This document shows positions 53,481 through 61,570 of a DNA stretch of 64,000 nucleotides, one piece after another. The stretch is from Epilithonimonas lactis. Lineage in GTDB: Bacteria; Bacteroidota; Bacteroidia; Flavobacteriales; Weeksellaceae. Position numbers and translations under genes: made by a program. A model generated the notes under the pieces. The model made no database searches and was not told where the DNA came from. It was given only the letters and a program-made list of their open reading frames with translations. The first letter of the stretch is position 1. Each line of letters opens with the position of its first letter. The stretch covers positions 62,001 through 126,000 of the forward strand of contig NZ_FOFI01000002.1 of assembly GCF_900110605.1 (NCBI RefSeq), in the 5' to 3' direction.

Positions 53481-53636
53481 TAATTATCAAAGAATCCGAA
53501 TTTTTTGATTGAAATAATTATTAAATCTTCTTGGGAGTCAAAATTTTGTTTTATTCTTGACATCTTTTGGTGTTTAAAAACTAAATTATTAGATAATTTT
53601 TATTTTAATAAATAATATTGATTCATTTAAACTAAA

Positions 53637-53676
53637 TAGTTATAAATCTTGCTAAAGTAGTTATAAATCTTGCTAA
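53637..53676. repeat. 19-bp direct repeat with 21-bp period
   Basis: TAGTTATAAATCTTGCTAA at 53637-53655 and 53658-53676. The CTTGCT word recurs as CTTGCTTA in the next 90 bases and upstream of the Schlafen-like gene (55289-55323), also with a 21-base period. Confidence 0.8.
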
Positions 53677-53749
53677 CAATAATTAAGCAACTCACTGTAA
53701 ACCACTTACGCCACCTACAACCTCTTGCTTATAATTGCTTAAATATTGC

Positions 53750-55207
53750 TTATTGCTTTTTAAATCGATACACTGCGTTTTTATCTCGTTGTTTTTCGGA
53801 TAGTCTATCTAGCATACCATCATCTATCATTTTATTTAAATAAGTACGTACAGTATTTTCATTTATATTGATATAATCCACTATTTCCCCTAAAGTAGCA
53901 GTATGTCTAATAAATAAAAATAACAATATCCTCCGCTGTGTTTCATTGTATTTTTTCCAGTCTTTTTCAATCTTTTCCATTACTGTATCATGAATAGTCT
54001 TTGAATGACGGCTAATTCTATTTCTTAATACTAAATAAACATTTCCGTTTTTTTCGCTGTATTCAGGAACTGAAAGCATTGATTTTTCCATAGACTCATA
54101 AATTCTAGAAACACCTTCATTCAATTGACGTACATACCCAAGGTCTTCCAGTACTCTGGCTATTCTAGGATTTCTTGCAAAACGTTCCGATTTTATATTC
54201 TCAATTGTTACCTGAGCCGGTAAAGGTCCGCTATTGCTTATTTCTAGACGATCATCAAAGTGTTTTATGTATATTGCATTACCCTGAACATTATAGGAGC
54301 GGTGACAAAGCGCATTTACAATACCTTCAAGCCAAGCTTCCTCAGGATATTCTGGAACTTTAACAAATCGGCCTGTATCAATATCTAAAAAGTAATAGTC
54401 TTTAAAAGAAGCTTTTAAAAACAGTTTAATTTCTTCTAGTAGCCGAGGTATATTATTTTCAAAACGCTCGTCTTTAATTACATTATGACTCGATCCAGTT
54501 AGTGCAGTGATTCCTTCGTAACGAATATAACGCATTGATGCAGAAGGAATATATTTTTCAGGGTCGTTGGCAAATAACAGTACTGCAGCATTTTTAAACA
54601 GGTGTACATCTTCCTTCTTCTGCGTCAAGTGTCGCTTAGTCAGAAGATCATAAGCATCACCTTTATAATTCAATTTTTGTCTGTATTCCTCTAGTAATTC
54701 TTGATCGAAGTCATCAATATCAAAATTTTTTGAGCTTTCCTCTTCAAAACGTCTTATAGATTTATCGTATTCAAGCTTCTTAATTCTGTCTCGATCCAAA
54801 AGCCGATTTGTATCTAATACTCTCAAATACACATTATCGCTATCTTTTTGACAAAACACTCTTTCTAAATCTTGTTCTACATGAAATAGAAATATTAATT
54901 TATCATCTATTTCTATTTCTTCCAATTGGATATTACAGGGAGGCTTGATAAAGTCAAAGGCTAGCTTACGATAAGAATCAATTTTATCTCCCAAAGTATT
55001 CAAATCCTCAATTGCCCCATTATCGGCTACACCAAAAACTAAAATTCCGCCGTCTGCGTTTAACATACCGATTAATTCTTCAGCTATTTTTGCTGGCTTA
55101 ATATCCTTTTCACCTAAGCCCTTTCTTTCAAAGTATTGATTTTCTCTTTGTGTTTGTAAATATTCTAGAGTAACTATTGTATTTATTTTGGAAATAGGAG
55201 TATTCAT
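53750..55207 (-). CDS. Schlafen/AlbA_2 ATP-binding transcriptional regulator-like protein
   Basis: From the ATG at 55207 (MNTPISK) the protein has 485 residues. An AlbA_2 domain covers roughly 10-140 (FERKG, AEELIGMLNADGGILVFGVADN). A GHKL-type ATPase region follows in the middle (AWLEGIVNALCHRSY, DDRLEISNSGPLP), and a winged helix at the end (TLGEIVDYININENTVRTYL). This is the architecture of RecG-like or Schlafen-type regulators. An ATG at 55267 would add 20 residues that look non-native. The gene is isolated and flanked by matching repeats on both sides. Confidence 0.85.
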   Translation of the reverse strand: MNTPISKINTIVTLEYLQTQRENQYFERKGLGEKDIKPAKIAEELIGMLNADGGILVFGVADNGAIEDLNTLGDKIDSYRKLAFDFIKPPCNIQLEEIEIDDKLIFLFHVEQDLERVFCQKDSDNVYLRVLDTNRLLDRDRIKKLEYDKSIRRFEEESSKNFDIDDFDQELLEEYRQKLNYKGDAYDLLTKRHLTQKKEDVHLFKNAAVLLFANDPEKYIPSASMRYIRYEGITALTGSSHNVIKDERFENNIPRLLEEIKLFLKASFKDYYFLDIDTGRFVKVPEYPEEAWLEGIVNALCHRSYNVQGNAIYIKHFDDRLEISNSGPLPAQVTIENIKSERFARNPRIARVLEDLGYVRQLNEGVSRIYESMEKSMLSVPEYSEKNGNVYLVLRNRISRHSKTIHDTVMEKIEKDWKKYNETQRRILLFLFIRHTATLGEIVDYININENTVRTYLNKMIDDGMLDRLSEKQRDKNAVYRFKKQ

Positions 55208-55288
55208 TTTACACTTGCTTATTTTAGTAATAATCTTGTTTATTAATTTTAAACTATTGAAATTCAATAATTCTACTGTCTTCTCGGC

Positions 55289-55323
55289 GCCTTGCTTAAA
55301 TTGAAATAAGCCTTGCTTAAATT
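55289..55323. repeat. Two 14-bp direct repeats upstream of the Schlafen-like gene
   Basis: GCCTTGCTTAAATT at 55289-55302 and 55310-55323, period 21. A third CTTGCTTA lies at 55213, next to the start codon at 55207. They may be operator sites for the gene product or a regulator. Confidence 0.75.
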
Positions 55324-55398
55324 TCCTTAAAAATAGTAAAAATCATCAAACTATCACTAAGCTCAAAAATTACAAAGTAATCGCTTAAAAACTAACCA

Positions 55399-55671
55399 AT
55401 GGATTTACAAAAATTTTTAGCAGCGCCAACCGACAAAATGAGTAGCCGTGAGATTGCTCAATTGACTGGAAAAGAACATCAGCACGTACTTCGCGATTGT
55501 GATAAACTCAATGAAAATTACATCAAATTAGATCTATCCACAATTGGACAGACCTCTTATAAAGATTCTGCTAACCGTGACCAACGTAAATTCCTTCTTA
55601 CCAAAATGCAGACAATGGACCTAATGACCGGATATAACATCGAGTTACGGGAATCTTCGCAACGCTTTTAA
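55399..55671 (+). CDS. Rha-type phage regulatory domain, C-truncated
   Basis: A 90-residue frame with KMSSREIAQLTGKEHQHVLR, a Rha N-terminal domain, and FLLTKMQTMDLMTGYNIELR. Intact relatives continue with KVNRRWxELE after ELR, but here the frame ends ESSQRF. The C-terminal part of phage-type Rha regulators is missing, probably by frameshift or deletion. DNA binding through the N-terminal wing is still possible. Confidence 0.7.
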   Translation: MDLQKFLAAPTDKMSSREIAQLTGKEHQHVLRDCDKLNENYIKLDLSTIGQTSYKDSANRDQRKFLLTKMQTMDLMTGYNIELRESSQRF

Positions 55672-55727
55672 GTATAATTTATCAAGAATGAAACAATCGA
55701 GGGATTTGGCAGGATAAAAATTTAGCT

Positions 55728-55835
55728 ATGGAATTTTTAAATGCAACTCGGGATTGCAATATAAAATCAGGAGAGGAAAAAGATACTATTGAGATTGTGT
55801 GTAAAAAATGTGATGTTGAGTTGGTAGAAAATTAG
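55728..55835 (+). CDS. Possible 35-residue protein with a CxxC
   Basis: Frame MEFLNATRDCNIKS ending CKKCDVELVEN. It lies 56 bases after the Rha fragment. The CKKC pair could bind a metal, but the frame is short and unrecognised. It may belong to the decayed Rha region. Confidence 0.3.
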   Translation: MEFLNATRDCNIKSGEEKDTIEIVCKKCDVELVEN

Positions 55836-55876
55836 ATCAAATCCTTTTTACCATTTACAAAACAATTCCATTTATG

Positions 55877-55884
55877 TACATTTG
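55877..55884 (+). promoter_or_regulatory. Candidate -7 promoter element
   Basis: TACATTTG matches TAnnTTTG, 17 bases before the ATG of the unknown gene at 55902. Confidence 0.55.
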
Positions 55885-55901
55885 TAATAAAAATAGAAAT
55901 T

Positions 55902-56315
55902 ATGAAAGTGAAATTTGGAGAAAATATCGTAGTCAATTACGATGGTATTTTAATAAACGATAATTATCTGATAGAATTTTCCCGCTTATGGGAAACACGT
56001 GATTTTGATGGAGTATTATTATGGGATTGGATGCTTCACATTACAGAAAAAGAATGGGTAAACTCAACAAACATTGGTGACTTTAATACTGCATTTTTCT
56101 TCGCACAAGATTTATTTATAAAAAATAAGCCACTTCATATAATTGATGCTTCTACTTTACAGACGATTTATATTCAACAACAAAAATTGCATGCAAAAGA
56201 TGCTTTCTTAGCGAAGCGATCAGAGGCTGAAAGACCAGGTGTAATAAATGTAGTAGACATTTTTGAAGATTATAACGAAAATGATTTTGAATTATTAAAA
56301 GTTGAACTTTTTTAA
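55902..56315 (+). CDS. Unknown 137-residue island protein
   Basis: A soluble, acidic protein with no signal peptide or membrane helix. It is rich in Trp, Phe and Asp (FSRLWETRDFDGVLLWDWML; NTAFFFAQDLFIKNKPLH) and ends FEDYNENDFELLKVELF. It has its own -7 element. I do not recognise the family. The size, acidity and solo position in an island would fit an immunity or anti-defence protein, but nothing in the sequence proves this. Confidence 0.65.
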   Translation: MKVKFGENIVVNYDGILINDNYLIEFSRLWETRDFDGVLLWDWMLHITEKEWVNSTNIGDFNTAFFFAQDLFIKNKPLHIIDASTLQTIYIQQQKLHAKDAFLAKRSEAERPGVINVVDIFEDYNENDFELLKVELF

Positions 56316-56490
56316 AGCATCAAGATTATCCTCAATCCAATAAGGCAAACTCGCAGAATTCGAAACACGCTCTTTGTATTGACTGTGAAAGGAAATGAAA
56401 ATCAAATTTCGGATAATAAGTAATCGGTTTTAAGGGAAACCGTAAAGAATATTGGAATAAAATCTATTACTTTGAAATTAAATAATCAAA

Positions 56491-57052
56491 ATGAAAAATG
56501 TATTACTATTATTTATTATTAATTCATCATTATTTTTTGCACAGTCATTGCCTAGAATCGAAAATGATACGTTATACACCACATCTGGCTACAAATTGTA
56601 TCCTAAACTAGAAGTTAGATAGGTGTTGGTACAATGCCGGACGGGGATTTTAAGTACATAAGAACAAATTCGGCATCACTTTTTAATTACACTTCGACTA
56701 CTGGCTACCAAGGTTTAGCAAACCAGGCCAATTCCCTTCCAAGAAACAATTCTGGATTGAAGTACGTTATTAAAAAAGTAGAAGAAAGAGGTTCTAAAAG
56801 AGAGGGTTTAATTACTATGTCGTTCTAAAAAATGTGATTGCATACGAAGTTGATGTTGAAAATGCGATAAGAACAGGAGAACTTGAATTGCCTGAGAAAT
56901 TAAGAAAAACCATTCCCACAAACGACACTGGTAAAATGCCGACGACTGATAAATATGACAAATTAAAAAAGCTCAAGGAATTATTGGATTCTGGAATTCT
57001 CACACAAGAAGAATTTAAGACTGAGAAAGACAAAGTAATTGCAGAAAATTAA
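56491..57052 (+). pseudogene. Exported SHOCT-domain protein, two frameshifts
   Basis: Frame pieces join to a protein with a signal peptide (KNVLLLLFIINSSLFFAQ), a middle region (MPDGDFKYIRTNSAS, LKYVIKKVEERGSKREG) and a C-terminal SHOCT motif (KLKKLKELLDSGILTQEEFK). The first break is near 56619 (AGATAGG where AGAATAGG restores frame) and the second near 56808 (GGTTTAAT where GGTTTTAAT restores frame). Both are single-base losses in homopolymers. Confidence 0.85.
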
Positions 57053-57210
57053 ATAATGTAGAAAATGAAGCTTTGAAAACAACTTTTATTTTCTGACAAC
57101 TGAAATTATCCTCTTCAAAGCAATTTTGGTGATTTTAAAAAAAATTCATCTACTACAAAAAATTACAACAAATACTGCTTAATTAATTGATTTTCAAACA
57201 ATAAACATAG

Positions 57211-57225
57211 TCCCTCCAACTCCAC
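57211..57225. repeat. Right attachment core of the island pair
   Basis: TCCCTCCAACTCCAC, identical over 15 bases to the ssrA 3' end at 41675-41689. This is the boundary with the chromosome on the right. Confidence 0.85.
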
Positions 57226-57260
57226 TTTACATGAAAGGATTTGAATCCTTTTGACAACAA

Positions 57261-57296
57261 AAACACTCTTTATCAATGATTTAGAGTGTTTTTTAT
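57261..57296 (+). terminator. Terminator right of island 2
   Basis: AAACACTCT and AGAGTGTTT form a 9-bp stem with a 13-base loop and a T run. It may be the original chromosomal ssrA terminator, 36 bases beyond the right core. Confidence 0.75.
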
Positions 57297-57372
57297 TTTT
57301 CATCTACTTCCATTGATTGTCTTTGAATGTCATTTTGGTGGTAACAAATGTGGTAGCATAACATTTTCATTT

Positions 57373-57405
57373 TTTGTTGAAAATGAAATTAATAGATTAA
57401 ATTTA
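57373..57405 (+). promoter_or_regulatory. Candidate promoter of the RsbQ-like hydrolase gene
   Basis: TTTG (57373-57376) and TAAATTTA (57398-57405, one base off TAnnTTTG) are 21 bases apart. Transcription would begin about 57412, leaving a very short leader before the TTG at 57421. Confidence 0.45.
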
Positions 57406-57420
57406 CCGAAATTAAGTGTT

Positions 57421-58218
57421 TTGAGTGCAATTAAAAGGAATAACGTTGTCGTAAGTGGAAGTGGCGAAAATGCAATGATGTTTGCGCATGGTTTCGGTTG
57501 CGATCAGAACATGTGGCGTTATGTCTATCCATCTTTTCAGGAAGATCATAAGATTGTACTGTTCGATCACGTTGGTGCGGGAAACTCTGATATTTCTGCC
57601 TATTCTTTCAAAAAATATGATAAACTCGAGGGCTATGCTGAAGATATTGTAGAAATTGCCAGAGAATTAAACCTTAAAAATGCAATTTTTGTCGGACATT
57701 CCGTGAGTGCTGTGATGGGAATCATTGCAGCTGATATGGCGCCTGATATTTTCAAAAGTCTAATTCTCATCAGCCCTTCTCCATCTTATATTAATGATGA
57801 GGATTATGTTGGCGGGTTCAGCAAGTCGGAAATTAACGAATTACTTGAGTCTTTGAACAACAACCATCTTGGCTGGTCCATGGCTATGGCTCCAGTTATA
57901 ATGGGCAATCCAGATAGAGCAGAGCTTGGAAATGAACTTACAAACAGTTTCTGCAAAACGGATCCCGAAATAGCTAAACATTTTGCAAAAACTACTTTTT
58001 TGACGGATAAGCGCGATATATTGAAACATACAAAAATCCCTGTTCTCATCCTTCAATGCAGCAGTGATGTGATAGCACCTGTGGAAGTAGGCCATTATAT
58101 GCACGATCAAATCCCCGACAGTAAATTGGTAGTAATGAAGGCTACCGGACATTGTCCGAATTTAAGTGCTCCCGAAGAAACCATCTCTGCCATTAGCAAT
58201 TTTTTAAATGATCAATAA
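57421..58218 (+). CDS. RsbQ-like alpha/beta hydrolase
   Basis: A 265-residue hydrolase from the TTG at 57421. RsbQ-type proteins begin at this place (SAIKRNNVVVSGSGENAMMF). The GTG at 57286 lies inside a terminator stem. Motifs: FAHGFGCDQNMWRYV, LFDHVGAGNSD, nucleophile elbow FVGHSVSAVMG (Ser 94), SSDVIAP (Asp 216) and TGHCPN (His 244). RsbQ and its plant relatives D14/KAI2 use this triad to process a small hydrophobic ligand. It overlaps the PAS kinase gene by 11 bases. Confidence 0.88.
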   Translation: MSAIKRNNVVVSGSGENAMMFAHGFGCDQNMWRYVYPSFQEDHKIVLFDHVGAGNSDISAYSFKKYDKLEGYAEDIVEIARELNLKNAIFVGHSVSAVMGIIAADMAPDIFKSLILISPSPSYINDEDYVGGFSKSEINELLESLNNNHLGWSMAMAPVIMGNPDRAELGNELTNSFCKTDPEIAKHFAKTTFLTDKRDILKHTKIPVLILQCSSDVIAPVEVGHYMHDQIPDSKLVVMKATGHCPNLSAPEETISAISNFLNDQ

Positions 58219-59314
58219 CCAAGCAAACTCTTTCCCTGAAGATTTTGACGATTTTTTTGAATCGTCCTTAAGTGGTTTTATCATTACAGATGGCGAAGGA
58301 AAGATCATAAGAATTAATAGACGTGCGACAAATTGGCTCAATAGTGACCCTGAAAAATTTCTGGGAAAACGTTTTTCTGATGTCCTTTCAATAGGCGGAA
58401 AAATCTATTTTGAAACACATCTTTGGCCTCTGCTTCGTATGCAGGGATACTTTGATGAGGTAGCGGTAGAACTTGTAGATTCAGGAAGTGGAAAAATTCC
58501 AATTTATATAAATGGCTACGAAAGAAGAGACGACAACAGTAAGCCAACATTTATGTGCTTTACTTTGTTCCGAGCTGCAGACAGGCGATTATATGAGCAG
58601 AATCTTCAAATAGCAACACAACTTGCCGAAACAAATTTGAATATCGAAAAACAAAATGCCATAATCCGTGAACAGTTTATTGCAGTATTAGGCCATGATT
58701 TACGAAATCCACTTAGCGGTATCATGAGCGCCACCCAATTACTCGAAAGATTGGACTTAGGTGATCGTGAAAAGAAAATGGTCAATATTTTGAAAACCAG
58801 CTCCAAAAGGATGCACGAAATGATCGATAATATTATGGATCTTGCGCGCGGACGCTTGGGTGGCGGAATTACCATAACTCCAGTACCTGTAGATTTGGAA
58901 GAGCTGCTTGATCAGGTAAGTGGGGAATTAAAAGTGACATGGCCAGAAAAAATAATTGAATCCGATTTTAACATTCATAATCTCGTAGATTGCGACCCAG
59001 CAAGGATGTCCCAATTGGTTTCCAATCTGCTTGCAAATGCTATCACGCATGGCGCTCCTGATAAACCTGTCCATTTTAAAGCTGAAGTACGAGGTGACTT
59101 CTGGGAAATATCTGTAACCAATCAAGGTCTGCCAATTCCAAAAGATGCTCTGCAAAATCTATTTCATCCTTTTCATAGAGAAGATTCTCACTCCAGCCAC
59201 AACGGCTTAGGTTTGGGACTATATATCGCTTCCGAAATTGCAAAAGCTCATGATGCAACCCTTACTGCTACATCTGACGAGCAGCAGACTTGTTTCACAT
59301 TTCAAAAAAAATAA
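58208..59314 (+). CDS. PAS-domain sensor histidine kinase
   Basis: A 368-residue soluble kinase without membrane helices. The PAS domain covers about 18-125, with FIITDGEGKIIRINRRATNW and GGKIYFETHLWPLLRMQG, a form also found in RsbP. A short coiled coil leads to the HisKA helix with AVLGHDLRNPLSG (His 163). The HATPase has NLLANAITHGAP (N box), and GLGLGLYIASEIAKAH (G2). The 11-base overlap with the hydrolase suggests it senses the hydrolase's product. No response regulator gene is adjacent. Confidence 0.92.
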   Translation: MINNQANSFPEDFDDFFESSLSGFIITDGEGKIIRINRRATNWLNSDPEKFLGKRFSDVLSIGGKIYFETHLWPLLRMQGYFDEVAVELVDSGSGKIPIYINGYERRDDNSKPTFMCFTLFRAADRRLYEQNLQIATQLAETNLNIEKQNAIIREQFIAVLGHDLRNPLSGIMSATQLLERLDLGDREKKMVNILKTSSKRMHEMIDNIMDLARGRLGGGITITPVPVDLEELLDQVSGELKVTWPEKIIESDFNIHNLVDCDPARMSQLVSNLLANAITHGAPDKPVHFKAEVRGDFWEISVTNQGLPIPKDALQNLFHPFHREDSHSSHNGLGLGLYIASEIAKAHDATLTATSDEQQTCFTFQKK

Positions 59315-59360
59315 CCTGCTGAATCAGCAAGTCATTTCTTGTATTTTTTATTTAAACTGA

Positions 59361-60353
59361 TTATTTCCTCGAAGAACTATTCTTAATAATCATATAAGAC
59401 AATCCCAATCCAATACCTGCCAACAAGGCCAACTTCGTCTTTCTGCTCGGAACTGGCAAACTGGTTTCGACATAGATTCTGTGGGGTTTTGGAGATGGCC
59501 ACATAATGTTTCCAGGGGTTGGGTCTGCATTTTTGATTTTCATCATTGTGCGCATTGCTGCAGACGCAGTATTCATAATTGTTTTTGGGAATATCCCGTA
59601 GAGATTTTTGATGATAAGCGATTGGATGTCTGGAAACAATCCTTTTCTTGGATTTTTTGCCAATTCAACAATTTTTGCGGCTGTGTCCCTTGGGTCGGCT
59701 GCGAAAGGTGGTACTTTGAAATCCAATCCAGAGAATTTTGCAGAGTGTGCATTTCCTGTCGAACGTTGGATTTGAGGAAATAGATTGCAGATATGAACAT
59801 TAGCAAAATCAGAAATTTCACCTTGTAAACCTTCCATCATCCCACGGATTCCGAATTTTGTGGAGGAATAAACCGCACTGTAAGGCGCCGGCATAAATCC
59901 ACCAATCGAAACATTGTTAATTAAAATCCCTTCCTCTTGTTTTTTGAAAATCGGTAGAACGCTATACGCGCCGTGCATATAACCGAAAAGATTAGTTTTA
60001 ATGACCTGCTCGTTGATTTCCATTGGGATTTCTTCGAATTTTCCGCTGGACATCACGCCGGCATTATTCACCCAAATATCAATTCTTCCATTGAATTGCA
60101 AAGCCTCTTCTGCTAGTTTTTGTACTTCTTCTGCTACAGAAACATCGGTTTGAACGCCTAATGCGATAGCACCCAAATCTCTACACAGACTTACTGTTTC
60201 GTCCAAAGCTTCCTTTCCTCGCGACGCAATTACGACATTACAACCTTCCAATGCAAATGCTTCCGCGGTCGCTCTTCCCACGCCACTGCTTCCGCCTGTG
60301 ATGACGACTGTTTTTCCTGCTAGACTTTTTTCTATAATATGATTTGATTCCAT
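59361..60353 (-). CDS. Short-chain dehydrogenase with C-terminal membrane helix
   Basis: A 330-residue SDR with VVITGGSSGVGRATAEAF, IASRGKEALDE (NADP-type Arg), VQTDVSV, IWVNNAGVMSSGKFEE, INNVSIGGFMP and the active-site YSAVYSSTKFGIRG. After residue 255 come a basic segment and a hydrophobic stretch (TKLALLAGIGLGLSYMII) near the C-terminus that may anchor it in the membrane. The substrate is unknown. It is convergent with the kinase gene. Confidence 0.92.
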   Translation of the reverse strand: MESNHIIEKSLAGKTVVITGGSSGVGRATAEAFALEGCNVVIASRGKEALDETVSLCRDLGAIALGVQTDVSVAEEVQKLAEEALQFNGRIDIWVNNAGVMSSGKFEEIPMEINEQVIKTNLFGYMHGAYSVLPIFKKQEEGILINNVSIGGFMPAPYSAVYSSTKFGIRGMMEGLQGEISDFANVHICNLFPQIQRSTGNAHSAKFSGLDFKVPPFAADPRDTAAKIVELAKNPRKGLFPDIQSLIIKNLYGIFPKTIMNTASAAMRTMMKIKNADPTPGNIMWPSPKPHRIYVETSLPVPSRKTKLALLAGIGLGLSYMIIKNSSSRK

Positions 60354-60507
60354 AGTCTTGATTTTGAAAATTTATTTTAATTAATAAAAATTTATAACTC
60401 ATTAGCAATCAATTCTAATACCATACGACAAAGCCCAAATATTAAAACCCACAAAAACAAGCTTTTAAAAAAAAGGCACAGAATATGTATAGTGTAAAAT
60501 CAAATAA

Positions 60508-60696
<189 letters not shown>

Positions 60697-60742
60697 ATCT
60701 ATCCCCACTGCATTTGCAAAACTACTGTAAATGAAAAAATTT

Positions 60743-60769
60743 AAAACCCACTTCTCTGTGGGTTTTTTT
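60743..60769 (+). terminator. Terminator after the Lmo0937-like gene
   Basis: AAAACCCAC pairs with GTGGGTTTT around TTCTCT (9 bp), followed by T. Confidence 0.88.
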
Positions 60770-60828
60770 ATTGTCTTAATTTTATTGAGTTCTGACTTTT
60801 ATCATCAGTCACTCAAAAGATAATGCTT

Positions 60829-60836
60829 TATATTTG
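60829..60836 (+). promoter_or_regulatory. Candidate -7 promoter element of the CNGKC gene
   Basis: TATATTTG matches TAnnTTTG and lies 15 bases before the TTG start at 60852, which supports that start. Confidence 0.5.
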
Positions 60837-60851
60837 TATTAATATTCAGCA

Positions 60852-61220
60852 TTGAAAAGTCTATTTACCTTTTTCATCATCCTCACCATCGCATTGCGCC
60901 CGCTAGTGCCATTGATGGATTATGCGGTAAATTATGATTTCATCAATAAAAATCTTTGCGAAAACAAAGCGAAACCAGAATTGCTTTGCAACGGTAAATG
61001 TTATTTGAAAAAGGAAATTGCAAAGACCTCAACAGACCAATCTAAAAATGATTCCCGAATCAACATTTGCGCTCTGGCAGACATTTTTATCATTAATGAC
61101 GCCTTTGTTTTTTCATCTAATGATTTTAATATAAAAGAAAACCTGAAAATCAATTCCGAGTTTTCTAATTCTTATAATTTCTCTCTATTCTCAAAAATTT
61201 TCCATCCGCCGTTGGTTTGA
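60852..61220 (+). CDS. Exported small protein with CNGKC motif, unknown (copy 1)
   Basis: 122 residues from a TTG start. An N-terminal hydrophobic segment (SLFTFFIILTIALRPLVPL) is followed by YAVNYDFINKNLCENKAKPE, then LLCNGKCYLKKEIAK, and it ends FSKIFHPPLV. It is clearly paralogous to the gene at 62999: Cys at the LC, CNGKC, and the final His/Arg-Pro-Pro are shared. Three cysteines after the membrane segment suggest metal or redox chemistry in the periplasm. It lies upstream of YHS, SCO and SOD genes. I do not recognise a named family. Confidence 0.75.
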   Translation: MKSLFTFFIILTIALRPLVPLMDYAVNYDFINKNLCENKAKPELLCNGKCYLKKEIAKTSTDQSKNDSRINICALADIFIINDAFVFSSNDFNIKENLKINSEFSNSYNFSLFSKIFHPPLV

Positions 61221-61294
61221 TTTTAATGATTCAATTCTCCTCTACAAGAGTAATTTTTAAATTTTATTAAGATTAAGATTAAAATCAACATCAA

Positions 61295-61570
61295 ATGAAA
61301 ACATTCATTTTAACGATACTTCTTTCTGTATCTGCATTTTCCTGCGCTCAGGAAACACCAAAAGTCAAACACGTTTCGAAGATGAAACCTGCGACCGACC
61401 TTAAAAATGTGAAAGTCGTCAACGCCGAAGACCCAATCTGCAAAATGAAAACAGCAGATTATCTGAAAGATACCGCAGACTACAAAGGAAAAAAGTACGG
61501 TTTTTGCAGTGACCATTGCAAAGCGGAATTCAAAAAGAATCCTGAGAAATATGCCCAAAATGCGAAGTAA
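61295..61570 (+). CDS. YHS domain lipoprotein
   Basis: A 91-residue protein with a lipoprotein signal (LLSVSAFSC, Cys 17). A YHS domain fills residues 45-88: DPICKMKTADYLKD, YKGKKYGFCSDHCKAEFKKN. The Cys residues of CKM and FCSDHC are the metal-binding positions, as in copper- and heavy-metal-linked YHS proteins. It overlaps the SCO gene by 11 bases or more. A role as a periplasmic copper carrier is an inference. Confidence 0.9.
   Translation: MKTFILTILLSVSAFSCAQETPKVKHVSKMKPATDLKNVKVVNAEDPICKMKTADYLKDTADYKGKKYGFCSDHCKAEFKKNPEKYAQNAK

Larger units (their letters stand above)
53183..57225. mobile_element. Island 2: second element behind ssrA, no integrase
   Basis: About 4 kb between the middle core and the right core at 57211. 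It contains a Schlafen-like gene, a Rha-domain fragment, two small unknown frames, an unknown 137-residue gene and a broken SHOCT-domain gene. It has no recombinase of its own. It is either an older, decayed element or DNA that is moved by the integrase of island 1. Confidence 0.65.

Noticed and set aside
55208-55267. Upstream ATG for the Schlafen-like gene
   Set aside because: It adds 20 Lys/Ile-rich residues through the repeat-bearing leader; the ATG at 55207 fits the domain start.
57286-57420. GTG start 45 codons upstream of the RsbQ-like hydrolase
   Set aside because: The codon lies in the stem of a terminator and the extra residues do not resemble the start of RsbQ proteins. The TTG at 57421 fits the family.
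59314-59345. A terminator after the PAS kinase
   Set aside because: The TGCTGA/TCAGCA stem has only about six pairs, almost no loop, and a poor T run, so it is not listed.
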